Origin: Hydrogenophaga sp.
Lineage (GTDB): Bacteria > Pseudomonadota > Gammaproteobacteria > Burkholderiales > Burkholderiaceae_C
Assembly (NCBI RefSeq): GCF_026125825.1
Contig: NZ_JAHCKK010000034.1
Location: 1-42,347, forward strand
DNA length: 42,347 bases
Direction of reading: 5' to 3'
The notes beneath the pieces were generated by a model. It was not told where the DNA came from and did not search any database. It saw nothing but the letters and a program-made list of their open reading frames with translations. Of this stretch, positions 8,294 through 16,122 are shown piece by piece. The translations under genes were made by a program, and so were the position numbers. How positions within the stretch are numbered: position 1 is the first letter of the stretch; each line of letters opens with the position of its first letter.

Positions 8294-8313
8294 GGAGGCC
8301 GGCTTCGGCCTCC
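8294..8313. other. Perfect 8-bp hairpin upstream of the AhpD-like gene
   Basis: GGAGGCCG and CGGCCTCC flank a GCTT loop. The hairpin ends 32 nt before the ATG at 8346. No T-run follows on either strand, so it may be a 5'-UTR structure or a worn terminator. Confidence 0.4.
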
Positions 8314-8345
8314 GCCCATCATTTGATATGGAAGGACTCTGATCT

Positions 8346-8795
8346 ATGAATCGCGCTGTATGGTTTCAAGCCTCTCCCGAAGGCGCCAAGGCTGTCGGAA
8401 CGCTGCATCACTTCGTCACCAAAGACACGGGCCTGCCGAGCTTGCTGACTCATCTGGTCTTCTTGCGCGTTTCGCAGATCAACGGCTGTGCGCACTGCAT
8501 CGACATTCACACACGTGATCTGCTTGCCGAAGGGATGTCGGTGGAAAAGTTGGTGCTCATTCCTGTCTGGCACGAGGCCGAGTACCTGTTCTCTGAGCAG
8601 GAGCGCGCTGCGCTGGCGTGGTGCGAGGAGGTGACGCTGGTGAGCGAGACTCACGCTTCGGATGAGGCCTACTCGGCCGCATTGGCCGCGTTTGGCGAGA
8701 AGGACTTGGTTGATCTGACACTCACGATTGCCGCCATGAATGCCATCAATCGCATGGGCATAAGCTTCCGCATGAAGCCCCGGGCCAAACCGTGA
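8346..8795 (+). CDS. Carboxymuconolactone decarboxylase / AhpD-like protein
   Basis: A 149-residue CMD-family protein. The AhpD-type active-site motif Cys48-x-x-Cys51-x3-His55 is present (INGCAHCIDIH), which supports a thiol peroxidase or peroxidase-partner role rather than true decarboxylation. WHEAEYLFSEQERAALAWCEEVTLV is the usual second half. The next gene begins almost at its stop in another frame, but that gene's likely ATG is 62 nt further on. Physiological substrate unknown. Confidence 0.88.
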   Translation: MNRAVWFQASPEGAKAVGTLHHFVTKDTGLPSLLTHLVFLRVSQINGCAHCIDIHTRDLLAEGMSVEKLVLIPVWHEAEYLFSEQERAALAWCEEVTLVSETHASDEAYSAALAAFGEKDLVDLTLTIAAMNAINRMGISFRMKPRAKP

Positions 8796-8857
8796 AACTG
8801 CGCAGCGAGCGGCGAAACCGTTCGCTGCAGGCATTGGTTGGGCCTACCATCCTCGCC

Positions 8858-9562
8858 ATGAGTTCCCAATACGAATGCCTGCGCCCCGACCACCTGTACC
8901 GGGACATTTTTGACGTCGACGTGCCCAGCGGCATCACGGTGGGGCGCCAGGTCTGGCCCCGGCGCCCCGGCCTGTTCATCCGCAACCAACCGGCACCGCC
9001 TTCGGTCGAAGGCGCCGAACACCCGCACCCAGGCGCGGTCGAGCGCGAGCTCGTCGTGGGGCAGTTTGGCTTGGTCCCGCCATGGGTCAAATCCGCTTCC
9101 GATGCCAAACTGCGTTCGACCAAGCTGGTCAACGCACGGTCGGAGACCGCGAGCACGTCCAACAATTTTCGCGGCGCCTGGCTGGGTGCGCAGCGTTGCA
9201 TCGTGCCCATGATGGCGTTTCAGGAAGACGACTTGCGCAGCGGCAAGGCCGTGCCCACGCGTGTCGCGCGGGTGGACGGCAAGCCCATGGGCGTGGCTGG
9301 CCTCTGGGAGCGCTGGAGCGGTGCGCAGGGCGAGGTGATCGTCAGTTTCTGCCTGCTCACGGTGAACGCCAACAGCCACGCGCTGATGCACCGTTACGGG
9401 CAACCGGGCAGCGAAAAGCGCATGTTGGCCATCTTGAACGAGGGTTCGTATGGCGCCTGGCTGAGCGCGGCCCAGCCGGAGAAAGCGCGCGAATTCATGC
9501 GGGCGTATCCGGCCGAGGGGCTCACGGCCAACCCCATCGAGAAGAAGCCTTCGGCCGCTTGA
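8858..9562 (+). CDS. SRAP-domain protein (YedK/HMCES family) with Cys2 replaced by Ser
   Basis: A 234-residue SRAP (SOS-response-associated peptidase) protein. Family members bind abasic sites in single-stranded DNA through the N-terminal Cys exposed after Met removal. Visible family features are WPRRPGLFIRN, FGLVPPWV, the LVNARSET motif with the conserved Asn, IVPMMAFQED with the conserved Glu, and LTVNANSHALMHRYG with the conserved His. The N-terminus is MSSQYEC instead of MC-x-x-Y: codon 2 is AGT, one base from TGT. Cys7 is unlikely to substitute because it is not at the free N-terminus. An upstream in-frame start (8792) would bury the N-terminus and looks wrong. Confidence 0.85.
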   Translation: MSSQYECLRPDHLYRDIFDVDVPSGITVGRQVWPRRPGLFIRNQPAPPSVEGAEHPHPGAVERELVVGQFGLVPPWVKSASDAKLRSTKLVNARSETASTSNNFRGAWLGAQRCIVPMMAFQEDDLRSGKAVPTRVARVDGKPMGVAGLWERWSGAQGEVIVSFCLLTVNANSHALMHRYGQPGSEKRMLAILNEGSYGAWLSAAQPEKAREFMRAYPAEGLTANPIEKKPSAA

Positions 9563-9711
9563 TCAGCGCGGCCTGGCCGGTGCCGATGGGGCGAAGCTTT
9601 CCAGGCTCGGCCCTGCTGGGCGCCGTGAGGCGCTCCTTGCGCGACGGAGGGTTCTGGCGTGCGCGTGAAGAAGAGGAGGCGCTGGGCCTTGGCCGCTTCC
9701 CGCATGGGCGC

Positions 9712-10512
9712 TCAGTGCATCGGTCGGCCGAGCCGTTTGCTTGCCACGGAAATCGCGTAGTTCACCAGGCAGTAAAGCGCCGCCACCACAAGGTACACGG
9801 GCACCAGCGAGTGGTAGTTGGCGATGAGCACCTTGGCGTTCTGCATCAGCTCGCCGTAGGTGACGACGTAGCCGAAGGTGGTGTCCTTCACGACGATGAC
9901 GAGTTGCGCCACGAGCGCCGGGACGATGTAGCGAAGCGCCTGCGGAAAGACAACGGAAAAGAAGACCTGGGCTTCGGTCAGTCCCAGGCTGCGTGCCGCG
10001 TCGGTCTGGCCGCGCGGCACGGCGAGCACGCCGGCGCGGTACACCTCGGCCACCACGGCAGCGGTGCTCAGGCCGATGGGCAGGGTGATCATCCAGTAGG
10101 TGCTGAGCTTCACCCCGGCCGAGGGCAGCACCAGGAAGCACACGTAGATGAGCAGCAGCGTTGGCGTGCCGCGCAGGAATTCAATGACCGCCACGCTCGG
10201 CCAGCGCACGAGGCGCGTGCGCGCCTGGCGGCCCAGCAGCAGCACGAGCCCCAGGCTCAGTGCGATGAGGGCGGCCATGGCGGCAGACGCGAGCGTGCCG
10301 AGCAGGCCTTTGGCGAGAAAGGCCCAGGTCGTCGGCCAGGCAAAGAAGCTCCAAAACCGGGCTTCGAGCTGCCCGGCGGTATGGAACTGGTACACCACGC
10401 CCGCCGCCAGCAGGAGCAGCAGCGCCGCCGAGACCGCGCTCATCAGGCGGGTGAGGGCTCGGGCCTGGGGGCTTGGCGCGCCAAAGAGGGTGTCTTCCAG
10501 CGGTCGGCTCAT
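9712..10512 (-). CDS. Polar amino acid ABC transporter permease (HisM/GltK type)
   Basis: A 266-residue inner-membrane permease of the His/Glu/Gln family. It has an N-terminal helix (LLLLLAAGVVYQF), then five or so core helices with FLRGTPTLLLIYVCF (about 113-127). The cytoplasmic EAA-type loop is GQTDAARSLGLTEAQVFFSVVFPQALR (in parts). The start overlaps the stop of the partner permease by 4 nt (10509-10512). This is the last gene of the minus-strand array and no ATPase follows. It converges on the SRAP gene across 149 bp with no clear terminator. Confidence 0.9.
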   Translation of the reverse strand: MSRPLEDTLFGAPSPQARALTRLMSAVSAALLLLLAAGVVYQFHTAGQLEARFWSFFAWPTTWAFLAKGLLGTLASAAMAALIALSLGLVLLLGRQARTRLVRWPSVAVIEFLRGTPTLLLIYVCFLVLPSAGVKLSTYWMITLPIGLSTAAVVAEVYRAGVLAVPRGQTDAARSLGLTEAQVFFSVVFPQALRYIVPALVAQLVIVVKDTTFGYVVTYGELMQNAKVLIANYHSLVPVYLVVAALYCLVNYAISVASKRLGRPMH

Positions 10513-11171
10513 CGCAGTATCCGCACCTTCTTTTCCAGGGCGGCGCCGGCCCAGGCGATGAGCAGGCCGGTTGCCACGTACAGGGCGGCGGCCACGGCGA
10601 AGGCGGCCATGCCGGCGGCGGAGTCGTTGGCGATCTTGGAGACGAGCGTGGTGAGCTCGCGGCCCGGAAACGGCACCTGCGACGCCAGCGAGGTGGAGAG
10701 CATGAGCGCGATGAGCAGCGAGGTCATGGGTTGCACCACGGCGCGCAGGGCCTGCGGCAAGACCACGGCGGTGATGATGCGCGTCGGCCGCATGCCCAGG
10801 CTGAGCGCGGCCTCGGCCTGGCCGCCCGGCACGGTGTTGATGCCGGTGCGCAGGTAATCGGCCGTGAAGGCGGAGCAGACCAGCGTCAAGGTCAGGATCA
10901 CGGCAGGCTCATAGTCGATCAGCACGTTGAGATCGGGCAGCGCGAAGACGATGAAGATGAGCAGCGCCACGCTGGGGATGTTGCGGAAGATCTCGACGTA
11001 GACGGTCAGCACGAAGCGCAGTGGCGGCAGTGGCAGGAGCCGGAGCACGGTCACGAGCATGCCCAGCAGGAAGCCGGGCACGAACGACAGGAGGGTGAGC
11101 TTCCATGTCAGAAAAAGGGCCTGCCCGAAGGCAGGCCCATAGTCGGCCAGGAGCCTGGAGACCTCGCCCAT
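10509..11171 (-). CDS. Polar amino acid ABC transporter permease (GltJ type)
   Basis: A 220-residue permease paired with the next gene. The membrane core includes ALFLTWKLTLLSFVPGFLLG near the start, VEIFRNIPSVALLIFIVFALP, and the coupling loop GGQAEAALSLGMRPTRIITAVVLPQALR (seen in parts). The ATG lies 3 nt after the stop of the binding-protein gene. It forms a heterodimeric permease with the overlapping gene. Which ATPase energises it is not encoded nearby. Confidence 0.9.
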   Translation of the reverse strand: MGEVSRLLADYGPAFGQALFLTWKLTLLSFVPGFLLGMLVTVLRLLPLPPLRFVLTVYVEIFRNIPSVALLIFIVFALPDLNVLIDYEPAVILTLTLVCSAFTADYLRTGINTVPGGQAEAALSLGMRPTRIITAVVLPQALRAVVQPMTSLLIALMLSTSLASQVPFPGRELTTLVSKIANDSAAGMAAFAVAAALYVATGLLIAWAGAALEKKVRILR

Positions 11172-11174
11172 CGT

Positions 11175-12077
11175 TCAGGGAAGGGCGGGCGGCGTGGGGG
11201 CGGTGGTGCTGCCGGTGCGCTGGCCGATGGAGATGGTCCAGAGTTTGGTCCAGGTGCCGTCGGCTTGCACTTTTTTCAGGAAGGCGTTGACGAAGGCCAC
11301 GCCATCGGAGCCTTTGGCGAGCCCGATGCCGTAGGGATCTTGCGCGCCGAAGGGCGCGCCGGCCAGCTTGGCGTCGCCGGTGCCCAGGCTCAGGGCGTTG
11401 AGCAGCAGGGTGTGGTCGGTCACGTAGGCGTCCACGCGCCCCTGGCGCAGGGCGTCAAGGGCTTCCTGGTGCGTCTGGAATTCCTGCACGACGGCCTTGG
11501 GCGCGTACTGCGCCAGGATGGCGGGCCCCGTGGAGCCGGCCTGCGTGGCGACCTTCTTGCCGGCCAGGTCGTTGTGCGACTGGATGGTCTTGTTGTTGGC
11601 CTTGACCAGCACCCCGGCCTGCGAGGTGTAGTAAGGGCCGGCGAACGAGATTTTTTCGGCGCGGGCGGGGGTGATGGAGTAGGTGGCGAGCACCAGGTCC
11701 ACCTGGTCGTTGATGAGCACTTGCTCGCGCGTGGACGAGGTCACTTGCGTGAACTGGATCTTGGCCGCGTCGCCCAGGATGTAGCGGGTCAGGAGCTGGG
11801 CCAGCCCGGCGTCGAAGCCGCGCATCTTGCCGTCTTTCTCGTTGAGCAGCGAGAAGAGGTTGGAGGTTTGCGTGCCGCCCAGGCGCAGCGTGCCGGCCTG
11901 TTTGATCTTGGTGGCCCAGGTGCTGGCGGCGATGGTCGAGGCGCTGGCGACGGGGCCCTGCGCCACGAGCGCGTCGAACGCTGCGGCGTCGATGGGTGTG
12001 CCCTGTGCGAAGAGCGACCCACCGGTGGCGATCGTCAGTGCCACCACGGTGGATTTCAGAAGGGATGGGATGCGCAT
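11175..12077 (-). CDS. ABC transporter substrate-binding protein, amino acid family 3
   Basis: A 300-residue periplasmic binding protein. It has a signal peptide (about 1-24, ending GGSLFAQG). The family-3 fold is seen as GTLRLGGTQTSNLFSL, DGKMRGFDAGLAQLL, LVLATYSITPARAEKISFAGPYY (in parts) and GKKVATQAGSTGPAILAQY. Relatives bind glutamate/aspartate or other polar amino acids. It heads a binding protein-permease-permease unit without ATPase. Its position just downstream of a CysB-type regulator raises the possibility of a sulfur amino acid ligand, which is inference. Confidence 0.88.
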   Translation of the reverse strand: MRIPSLLKSTVVALTIATGGSLFAQGTPIDAAAFDALVAQGPVASASTIAASTWATKIKQAGTLRLGGTQTSNLFSLLNEKDGKMRGFDAGLAQLLTRYILGDAAKIQFTQVTSSTREQVLINDQVDLVLATYSITPARAEKISFAGPYYTSQAGVLVKANNKTIQSHNDLAGKKVATQAGSTGPAILAQYAPKAVVQEFQTHQEALDALRQGRVDAYVTDHTLLLNALSLGTGDAKLAGAPFGAQDPYGIGLAKGSDGVAFVNAFLKKVQADGTWTKLWTISIGQRTGSTTAPTPPALP

Positions 12078-12081
12078 GCGG

Positions 12082-12120
12082 TCCTCTCGAGTGCGGTGTT
12101 ACGGCGATCAATATATAGCA
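12082..12120 (-). promoter_or_regulatory. Promoter region of the amino acid ABC genes
   Basis: The 74-bp gap before the binding-protein gene has an AT-rich TATATATT core (12110-12117, read on the minus strand), unusual for this region and suited to a -10 box, plus AGAGGA near 12082-12087 as ribosome-binding site. No clear -35 is seen. Confidence 0.4.
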
Positions 12121-12151
12121 GTTGGAGGCGCGGCTCGCGCGGTGTGCCCTC

Positions 12152-13090
12152 TTACACGGTCACGATCTCATCGTTCAGCGCCTCCTCCACGGTCTGCCGC
12201 GTGAGGCTGGGCGCGAAGTTCTCGATGAAGCTGTAGGCGTAGCCGCGCAGCCAGGTGCCGCGCCGCACGGCCAGGCGGGTGACGTTGATCTCAAAAAGGT
12301 GCCTCGCGTCCAGCGCGTGCAGGTGGTGGTCGCGGTCGGGGTCCACCGCGATGCTGGCGACGATGCCCACGCCCATGCCCAGCTCGACGTAGGTCTTGAT
12401 GACGTCCGCGTCCATGGCGGTGATGACGACGTTGGGGCGCACGCCTTCCTTGTCGAAGGCGTCGTCGATGTGCGAACGGCCGGTGTAGCCCTGGTCGTAG
12501 GTGATGATGGGGTGCTGGGCCAGTTCGCGCAGCGACAGCGGGCTTTCCACCCGCAGCAGCGGATGGCCGTGCGGCACCACGATGCTGTGCGTCCAGCGGT
12601 AGCAAGGCAGTGTGAGGAGTTGCGGGTAGCTGGCCAGGGCTTCGGTGGCGATGCCGATGTCGGCTTCGCCGGCGATGAGCATCTCGGCCACCTGTTTGGG
12701 CGAGCCCTGGTGCAGGTTGAGCGTGACCTGCGGGAACAGCGCACGAAAGTCGCGCACGGCGTGAGGCAGGGCATAGCGGGCCTGCGAGTGCGTGGCCGCA
12801 ATGGAGAGGCCTCCTTCGAGGCGCGAGACGAATTCCTTGCCGGCCGAGCGCAGGTTGTCGGCTTCCTGCAGCAGGCGTTCCACGATGGGCAGCAGCGTCT
12901 GCCCTGGCACGGTGAGGCCGGTGAGGCGCTTGCCCGCGCGGGCGAAGATGGTCACGCCCAGCTCGTCTTCGAGTTCGCGGATCTGGCGGCTCACGCCGGG
13001 TTGCGAGGTGTAGAGCATGGCGGCCACTTCGGTGAGGTTGAAGCCGTTGCGCGCTGTTTCTCGCACCGATCGGAGTTGCTGGAAGTTCAT
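12152..13090 (-). CDS. LysR-family regulator, CysB/Cbl type
   Basis: A 312-residue LysR regulator with the CysB hallmark start MNFQQLRSVRETARNGFNLTEVA. The helix-turn-helix is TEVAAMLYTSQPGVSRQIRELEDELG (in parts, about 20-45). CysB-specific segments include ATHSQARYALP, LHQGSPKQVAEMLIAGEADIGIATE (in parts) and ITYDQGYTGRSHID. Family members respond to O-acetylserine, N-acetylserine or sulfate and sulfide status and activate sulfur-acquisition genes. It lies between the sulfide dehydrogenase genes and the amino acid importer, and is the likeliest local regulator of the sulfur genes. The gene symbol is withheld because the genome may have other CysB copies. Confidence 0.9.
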   Translation of the reverse strand: MNFQQLRSVRETARNGFNLTEVAAMLYTSQPGVSRQIRELEDELGVTIFARAGKRLTGLTVPGQTLLPIVERLLQEADNLRSAGKEFVSRLEGGLSIAATHSQARYALPHAVRDFRALFPQVTLNLHQGSPKQVAEMLIAGEADIGIATEALASYPQLLTLPCYRWTHSIVVPHGHPLLRVESPLSLRELAQHPIITYDQGYTGRSHIDDAFDKEGVRPNVVITAMDADVIKTYVELGMGVGIVASIAVDPDRDHHLHALDARHLFEINVTRLAVRRGTWLRGYAYSFIENFAPSLTRQTVEEALNDEIVTV

Positions 13091-13169
13091 GGCCGGACCT
13101 TGTAGTCAGTCGGCCCGCCGCGAACGGGGCAGCCCCATCCAGGGGCGGCGCAAGACGCGGCGGGGTGCG

Positions 13170-14450
13170 TCATAGGAGCGCGTCGGCCCAGATGTTGCGG
13201 GCCCACGATCGGGCGTAGGTGCCTTCCAGGGCGTTGGACTGCGGTGACAGGCCGCCCGCGCCGTTGACGGCGACCAGGGTTTTCTGTTCGGCGTTCCATT
13301 TGTGGACCGAGGCCACGTGCACCACGTCGGTGTCGCTCACAAAGCTGTAGCAGGTGTTGGCGATGATGGGTTCGGGGTTCACCGGCCGGCCCTGGATGAG
13401 CGCGATCACCGCGTCGGCCGCGACCTTGGCGTGGTTGTTGGCCATGAAGCCGGACTTGGGCATGCCCGGGGCTGAGAGGGTGGCGTCGCCCAGCACGTGG
13501 ATGCCGGGGGCCACGGCGGACTCGAAGGTCTGGAAGTTGACGCCACACCATTTGTTGTTGGCGTTGATGAGCCCGGCGGTCTGCGCGATGCGCCCGGCCT
13601 GCTGCGGCGGCACGACGTTGAGCACGCCCGCGCGCACGGTCTCGAACTGGAGTTCCACCGTGCGGCTGGCGGCGTCCACGCGCACGATCTCGCTGTTGGG
13701 CTTGTACTCGACGATGCCGGGGTAGAGCTCGTTCCAGGCCTTGAGGAAGAGGGCTTTTTTGGAGGTGATGTCGGGGTTGGCGTCGAGCACGAGCACCTTG
13801 CTGCGCGGCTTGTGTTGCTTGAAATAGAAGGCCACTTGCGCGGCGCGTTCGTAGGGGCCGGGCGGGCAGCGGTACGGTGCCTTGGGGATGTGCAGGGCGT
13901 ACACGCCGCCGTCGGGCAGGGCTTGGAGCTGCTGGCGCAGGGCCACGGTCTGCGGGCCGGCTTTCCAGGCGTGCAGCACCTGGCTTTGCGCCTGGGCGCT
14001 TTGCAGGCCGGGCACCTGGTCGAACTGGAAGTCCACGCCCGGCGAGACGATGAGGCGGTCGTATTTCAGGGTGTCGCCGCGCGCCAGGCGCACTTCTTTG
14101 CGGGCGGCGTCGATGGCGGTGGCTTCGTCGCGCACCACGCGCACGCCGTGCCTGGTCTGCAGGGCGCCGTAGCCGGTGGTGAGGTTCTCGATCTTCTCGG
14201 TGCCGCCGAGCACGAGGTTGCTCAGCGGGCAGGAGACGAAGGCGGCTTCGCGTTCGACCAGCACCACCTCGATCTCGGGCGCCCACTGGCGGATGCACTT
14301 GGCGGCGGTGGCGCCGCCAAAGCCGCCGCCGATGACGACGACGCGGGCCTTGGGCGCGGATGAGACCGAGGCGCAGCCCGGCAGGGCCAGGGCGGCCGCG
14401 GTGCCGCCGGCGGCGGCAAGGAAGTGGCGGCGTTGCAGCAGTTGCTTCAT
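13170..14450 (-). CDS. fccB: Flavocytochrome c sulfide dehydrogenase, flavoprotein subunit
   Basis: A 426-residue FCSD flavoprotein, full length. It has a twin-arginine-like N-terminus (RRHFLAAAGG) and an LPGC box around Cys26 that could make it a lipoprotein. The FAD site is VVVIGGGFGGATAAKCIRQW (about 37-56). The redox cysteine pair is visible as Cys195 (YRCPPGPYERA) and Cys367 (NTCYSFV), with GDATLSAPGMPKSGFMANNHAK between. The enzyme oxidises sulfide to sulfur in the periplasm and passes electrons to its cytochrome c partner, encoded just upstream with an 18-nt gap. Finding it beside MetY and a CysB-type regulator suggests detoxification or balance of sulfide released during scavenging. 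Confidence 0.9.
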   Translation of the reverse strand: MKQLLQRRHFLAAAGGTAAALALPGCASVSSAPKARVVVIGGGFGGATAAKCIRQWAPEIEVVLVEREAAFVSCPLSNLVLGGTEKIENLTTGYGALQTRHGVRVVRDEATAIDAARKEVRLARGDTLKYDRLIVSPGVDFQFDQVPGLQSAQAQSQVLHAWKAGPQTVALRQQLQALPDGGVYALHIPKAPYRCPPGPYERAAQVAFYFKQHKPRSKVLVLDANPDITSKKALFLKAWNELYPGIVEYKPNSEIVRVDAASRTVELQFETVRAGVLNVVPPQQAGRIAQTAGLINANNKWCGVNFQTFESAVAPGIHVLGDATLSAPGMPKSGFMANNHAKVAADAVIALIQGRPVNPEPIIANTCYSFVSDTDVVHVASVHKWNAEQKTLVAVNGAGGLSPQSNALEGTYARSWARNIWADALL

Positions 14451-14468
14451 GGTGGGTGCTCCTCGTTG

Positions 14469-14771
14469 TTATTGGGCTTGGCGCGAGAAATGGGCGGCGA
14501 GGCGTTCGAGCTCGGCGTCGGTGTAGCCCTTGGCGTGCTGGTGCATCACGGTGGCGGGCAGCGTGCCTTGCTTGTAGGCCAGCAGCTTCTGCAGCAGCAC
14601 GGCCTTGTCCTGCCCGGCGATGGCGGGGATGGCGCTGCGGCTTCTGCCGTCGGTGCCGTGGCAGGCGGCGCAGGAGGCGGCCCAGGCGCGGGCCTGGAGG
14701 TCGGGAGAGGTTTGAGCCGCTGCCGCGCCACAGAGCAGCAGGGCGGCGATGCCGATGAGGCTGGGTTTCAT
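14469..14771 (-). CDS. fccA: Class I cytochrome c, FCSD partner subunit
   Basis: A 100-residue mono-haem cytochrome c. It has a signal peptide (about 1-20, LIGIAALLLCGAAAAQ), the haem site Cys34-Ala-Ala-Cys37-His38, and a likely axial Met76 in ATVMHQHAKGYTDAEL. Its size and position directly before the flavoprotein match the mono-haem FccA/SoxE partner, which takes electrons from the flavin and passes them to the respiratory chain. The di-haem version known from some phototrophs is about twice as long. GAGGAG before the next start supports joint translation. The symbol is by position and type. Confidence 0.82.
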   Translation of the reverse strand: MKPSLIGIAALLLCGAAAAQTSPDLQARAWAASCAACHGTDGRSRSAIPAIAGQDKAVLLQKLLAYKQGTLPATVMHQHAKGYTDAELERLAAHFSRQAQ

Positions 14772-14796
14772 GGGGGGTCTCGGGGGGTGAGGGGGC

Positions 14797-16092
14797 TTAG
14801 ACGGCGGCCAGGGCCTGGTTCAGGTCGGCCAGGAGGTCGTCGATGTGTTCGATACCGATGGACAGTCGCACCGCGTCTTCGGGCACGCCGGACTTGGCCA
14901 GTTCTTCGGGCGAGAGCTGGCGGTGGGTGGTGGAGGCGGGGTGGGTGGCGAGCGATTTGGCGTCGCCAATGTTCACCAGTCGGGTGAAGAGTTGCAGCGC
15001 GTCGAGGAAGCGCGCGCCGGCCGCGCGGCCCTCGCCGGCGGTGGCTTTCACGCCAAAGGTGAGCAGGCCCGAGGCGTGGCCGCCCAGGTACCTGAGGGCG
15101 AGCGCGTGGTCGGGGTGGCTGGGCAGGCCGGCGTAGTTCACCCAGCCCACCTTGGCGTGCAGCTCCAGGTGCCTGGCCACACGCAGGGTGTTGGCGTTGA
15201 TACGGTCCATGCGCAGCGCGAGGGTTTCGATGCCTTGCAGGATCAGGAAGGCGTTGAAGGGCGAGATGGCCGCGCCGGTGTTGCGCAGCGGCACGACGCG
15301 CGCGCGCCCGATGTAGGCCGCCGGGCCCAGGGCCTCGGTGTAGACCACGCCGTGGTAGCTGGGGTCGGGTTCGTTGAGGAGGTTGAAGCGGGCTTTGTGC
15401 TCGCTCCAGGGGAACTTGCCGCTGTCGATGATGGCGCCGCCGATGCTGGTGCCGTGGCCGCCGAGGTATTTGGTGAGCGACTGCACGACGATGTCGGCCC
15501 CGTGTTCGATGGGGCGCAGCAGGTAGGGCGAGGCGACGGTGTTGTCCACGATCAGCGGCACGCCGTGCCGGTGGGCGATGGCGGCGACCGCCGCGATGTC
15601 GGTGATGTTGCCCTGCGGGTTGCCGATGGACTCGACGAAGATGGCTTTGGTGCGCGCGTCGATCAGCGGCTCGAAGCTGGCCGGGTCGCGGTGGTCGGCA
15701 AAGCGCGTGGTGATGCCGAACTGCGGCAGCGTGTGCGCGAAGAGGTTGTAGGTGCCGCCGTAGAGCGCCGTGCTGGAGACGATGTTGTCGCCGGCTTGCG
15801 CGATGGTCTGGATGGCGTACGTCACGGCCGCCTGTCCCGAGGCCAGCGCGAGTGCGGCGATGCCGCCTTCGAGCGAGGCGATGCGCTGTTCCAGCACGTC
15901 CTGCGTGGGGTTCATGATGCGCGTGTAGATGTTGCCCGGCACCTTGAGGTCGAACAGGTCGGCGCCGTGCTGGGCGTTGTCGAAGGCGTAGGCGGCCGTC
16001 TGGTAGATGGGCACGGCCACGGCTTTGGTGGTGGGGTCGGGTTGGTAGCCGGCGTGTACCGAGCGGGTTTCGAATTTCCAGTCTGCGGACAT
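14797..16092 (-). CDS. metY: O-acetylhomoserine sulfhydrylase (MetY type)
   Basis: A 431-residue PLP enzyme of the Cys/Met metabolism family. It condenses O-acetylhomoserine with sulfide (or methanethiol) to homocysteine (or methionine). The PLP lysine is Lys208 in [37 protein letters not shown] and the length (about 430 rather than 380-390) fit MetY rather than MetB/MetZ. A strong AAGGAGAAGA precedes the ATG. It follows the flavin monooxygenase by 30 nt and precedes the cytochrome c gene, which places sulfide capture between C-S cleavage and sulfide oxidation. Confidence 0.9.
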   Translation of the reverse strand: MSADWKFETRSVHAGYQPDPTTKAVAVPIYQTAAYAFDNAQHGADLFDLKVPGNIYTRIMNPTQDVLEQRIASLEGGIAALALASGQAAVTYAIQTIAQAGDNIVSSTALYGGTYNLFAHTLPQFGITTRFADHRDPASFEPLIDARTKAIFVESIGNPQGNITDIAAVAAIAHRHGVPLIVDNTVASPYLLRPIEHGADIVVQSLTKYLGGHGTSIGGAIIDSGKFPWSEHKARFNLLNEPDPSYHGVVYTEALGPAAYIGRARVVPLRNTGAAISPFNAFLILQGIETLALRMDRINANTLRVARHLELHAKVGWVNYAGLPSHPDHALALRYLGGHASGLLTFGVKATAGEGRAAGARFLDALQLFTRLVNIGDAKSLATHPASTTHRQLSPEELAKSGVPEDAVRLSIGIEHIDDLLADLNQALAAV

Positions 16093-16122
16093 GAGGGTCT
16101 TCTCCTTGGGGTGGTGGTTTGT

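Larger units (their letters stand above)
7841..8345. other. 505-bp gene-poor stretch with lower G+C
   Basis: No intact gene is supported. It holds a GGGCCC-GTTTC-GGGCCC repeat near 7872-7888, a probable LysR relic on the minus strand, and a perfect hairpin at 8294-8313. The several short open frames here have no start context or recognisable product. It looks like decayed coding DNA between the GNAT pair and the AhpD-like gene. Confidence 0.5.

Noticed and set aside
9563-9711. GCGCC-GTGA-GGCGC hairpin near 9620 as a bidirectional terminator
   Set aside because: Only a five-base stem with no T-run on either side.
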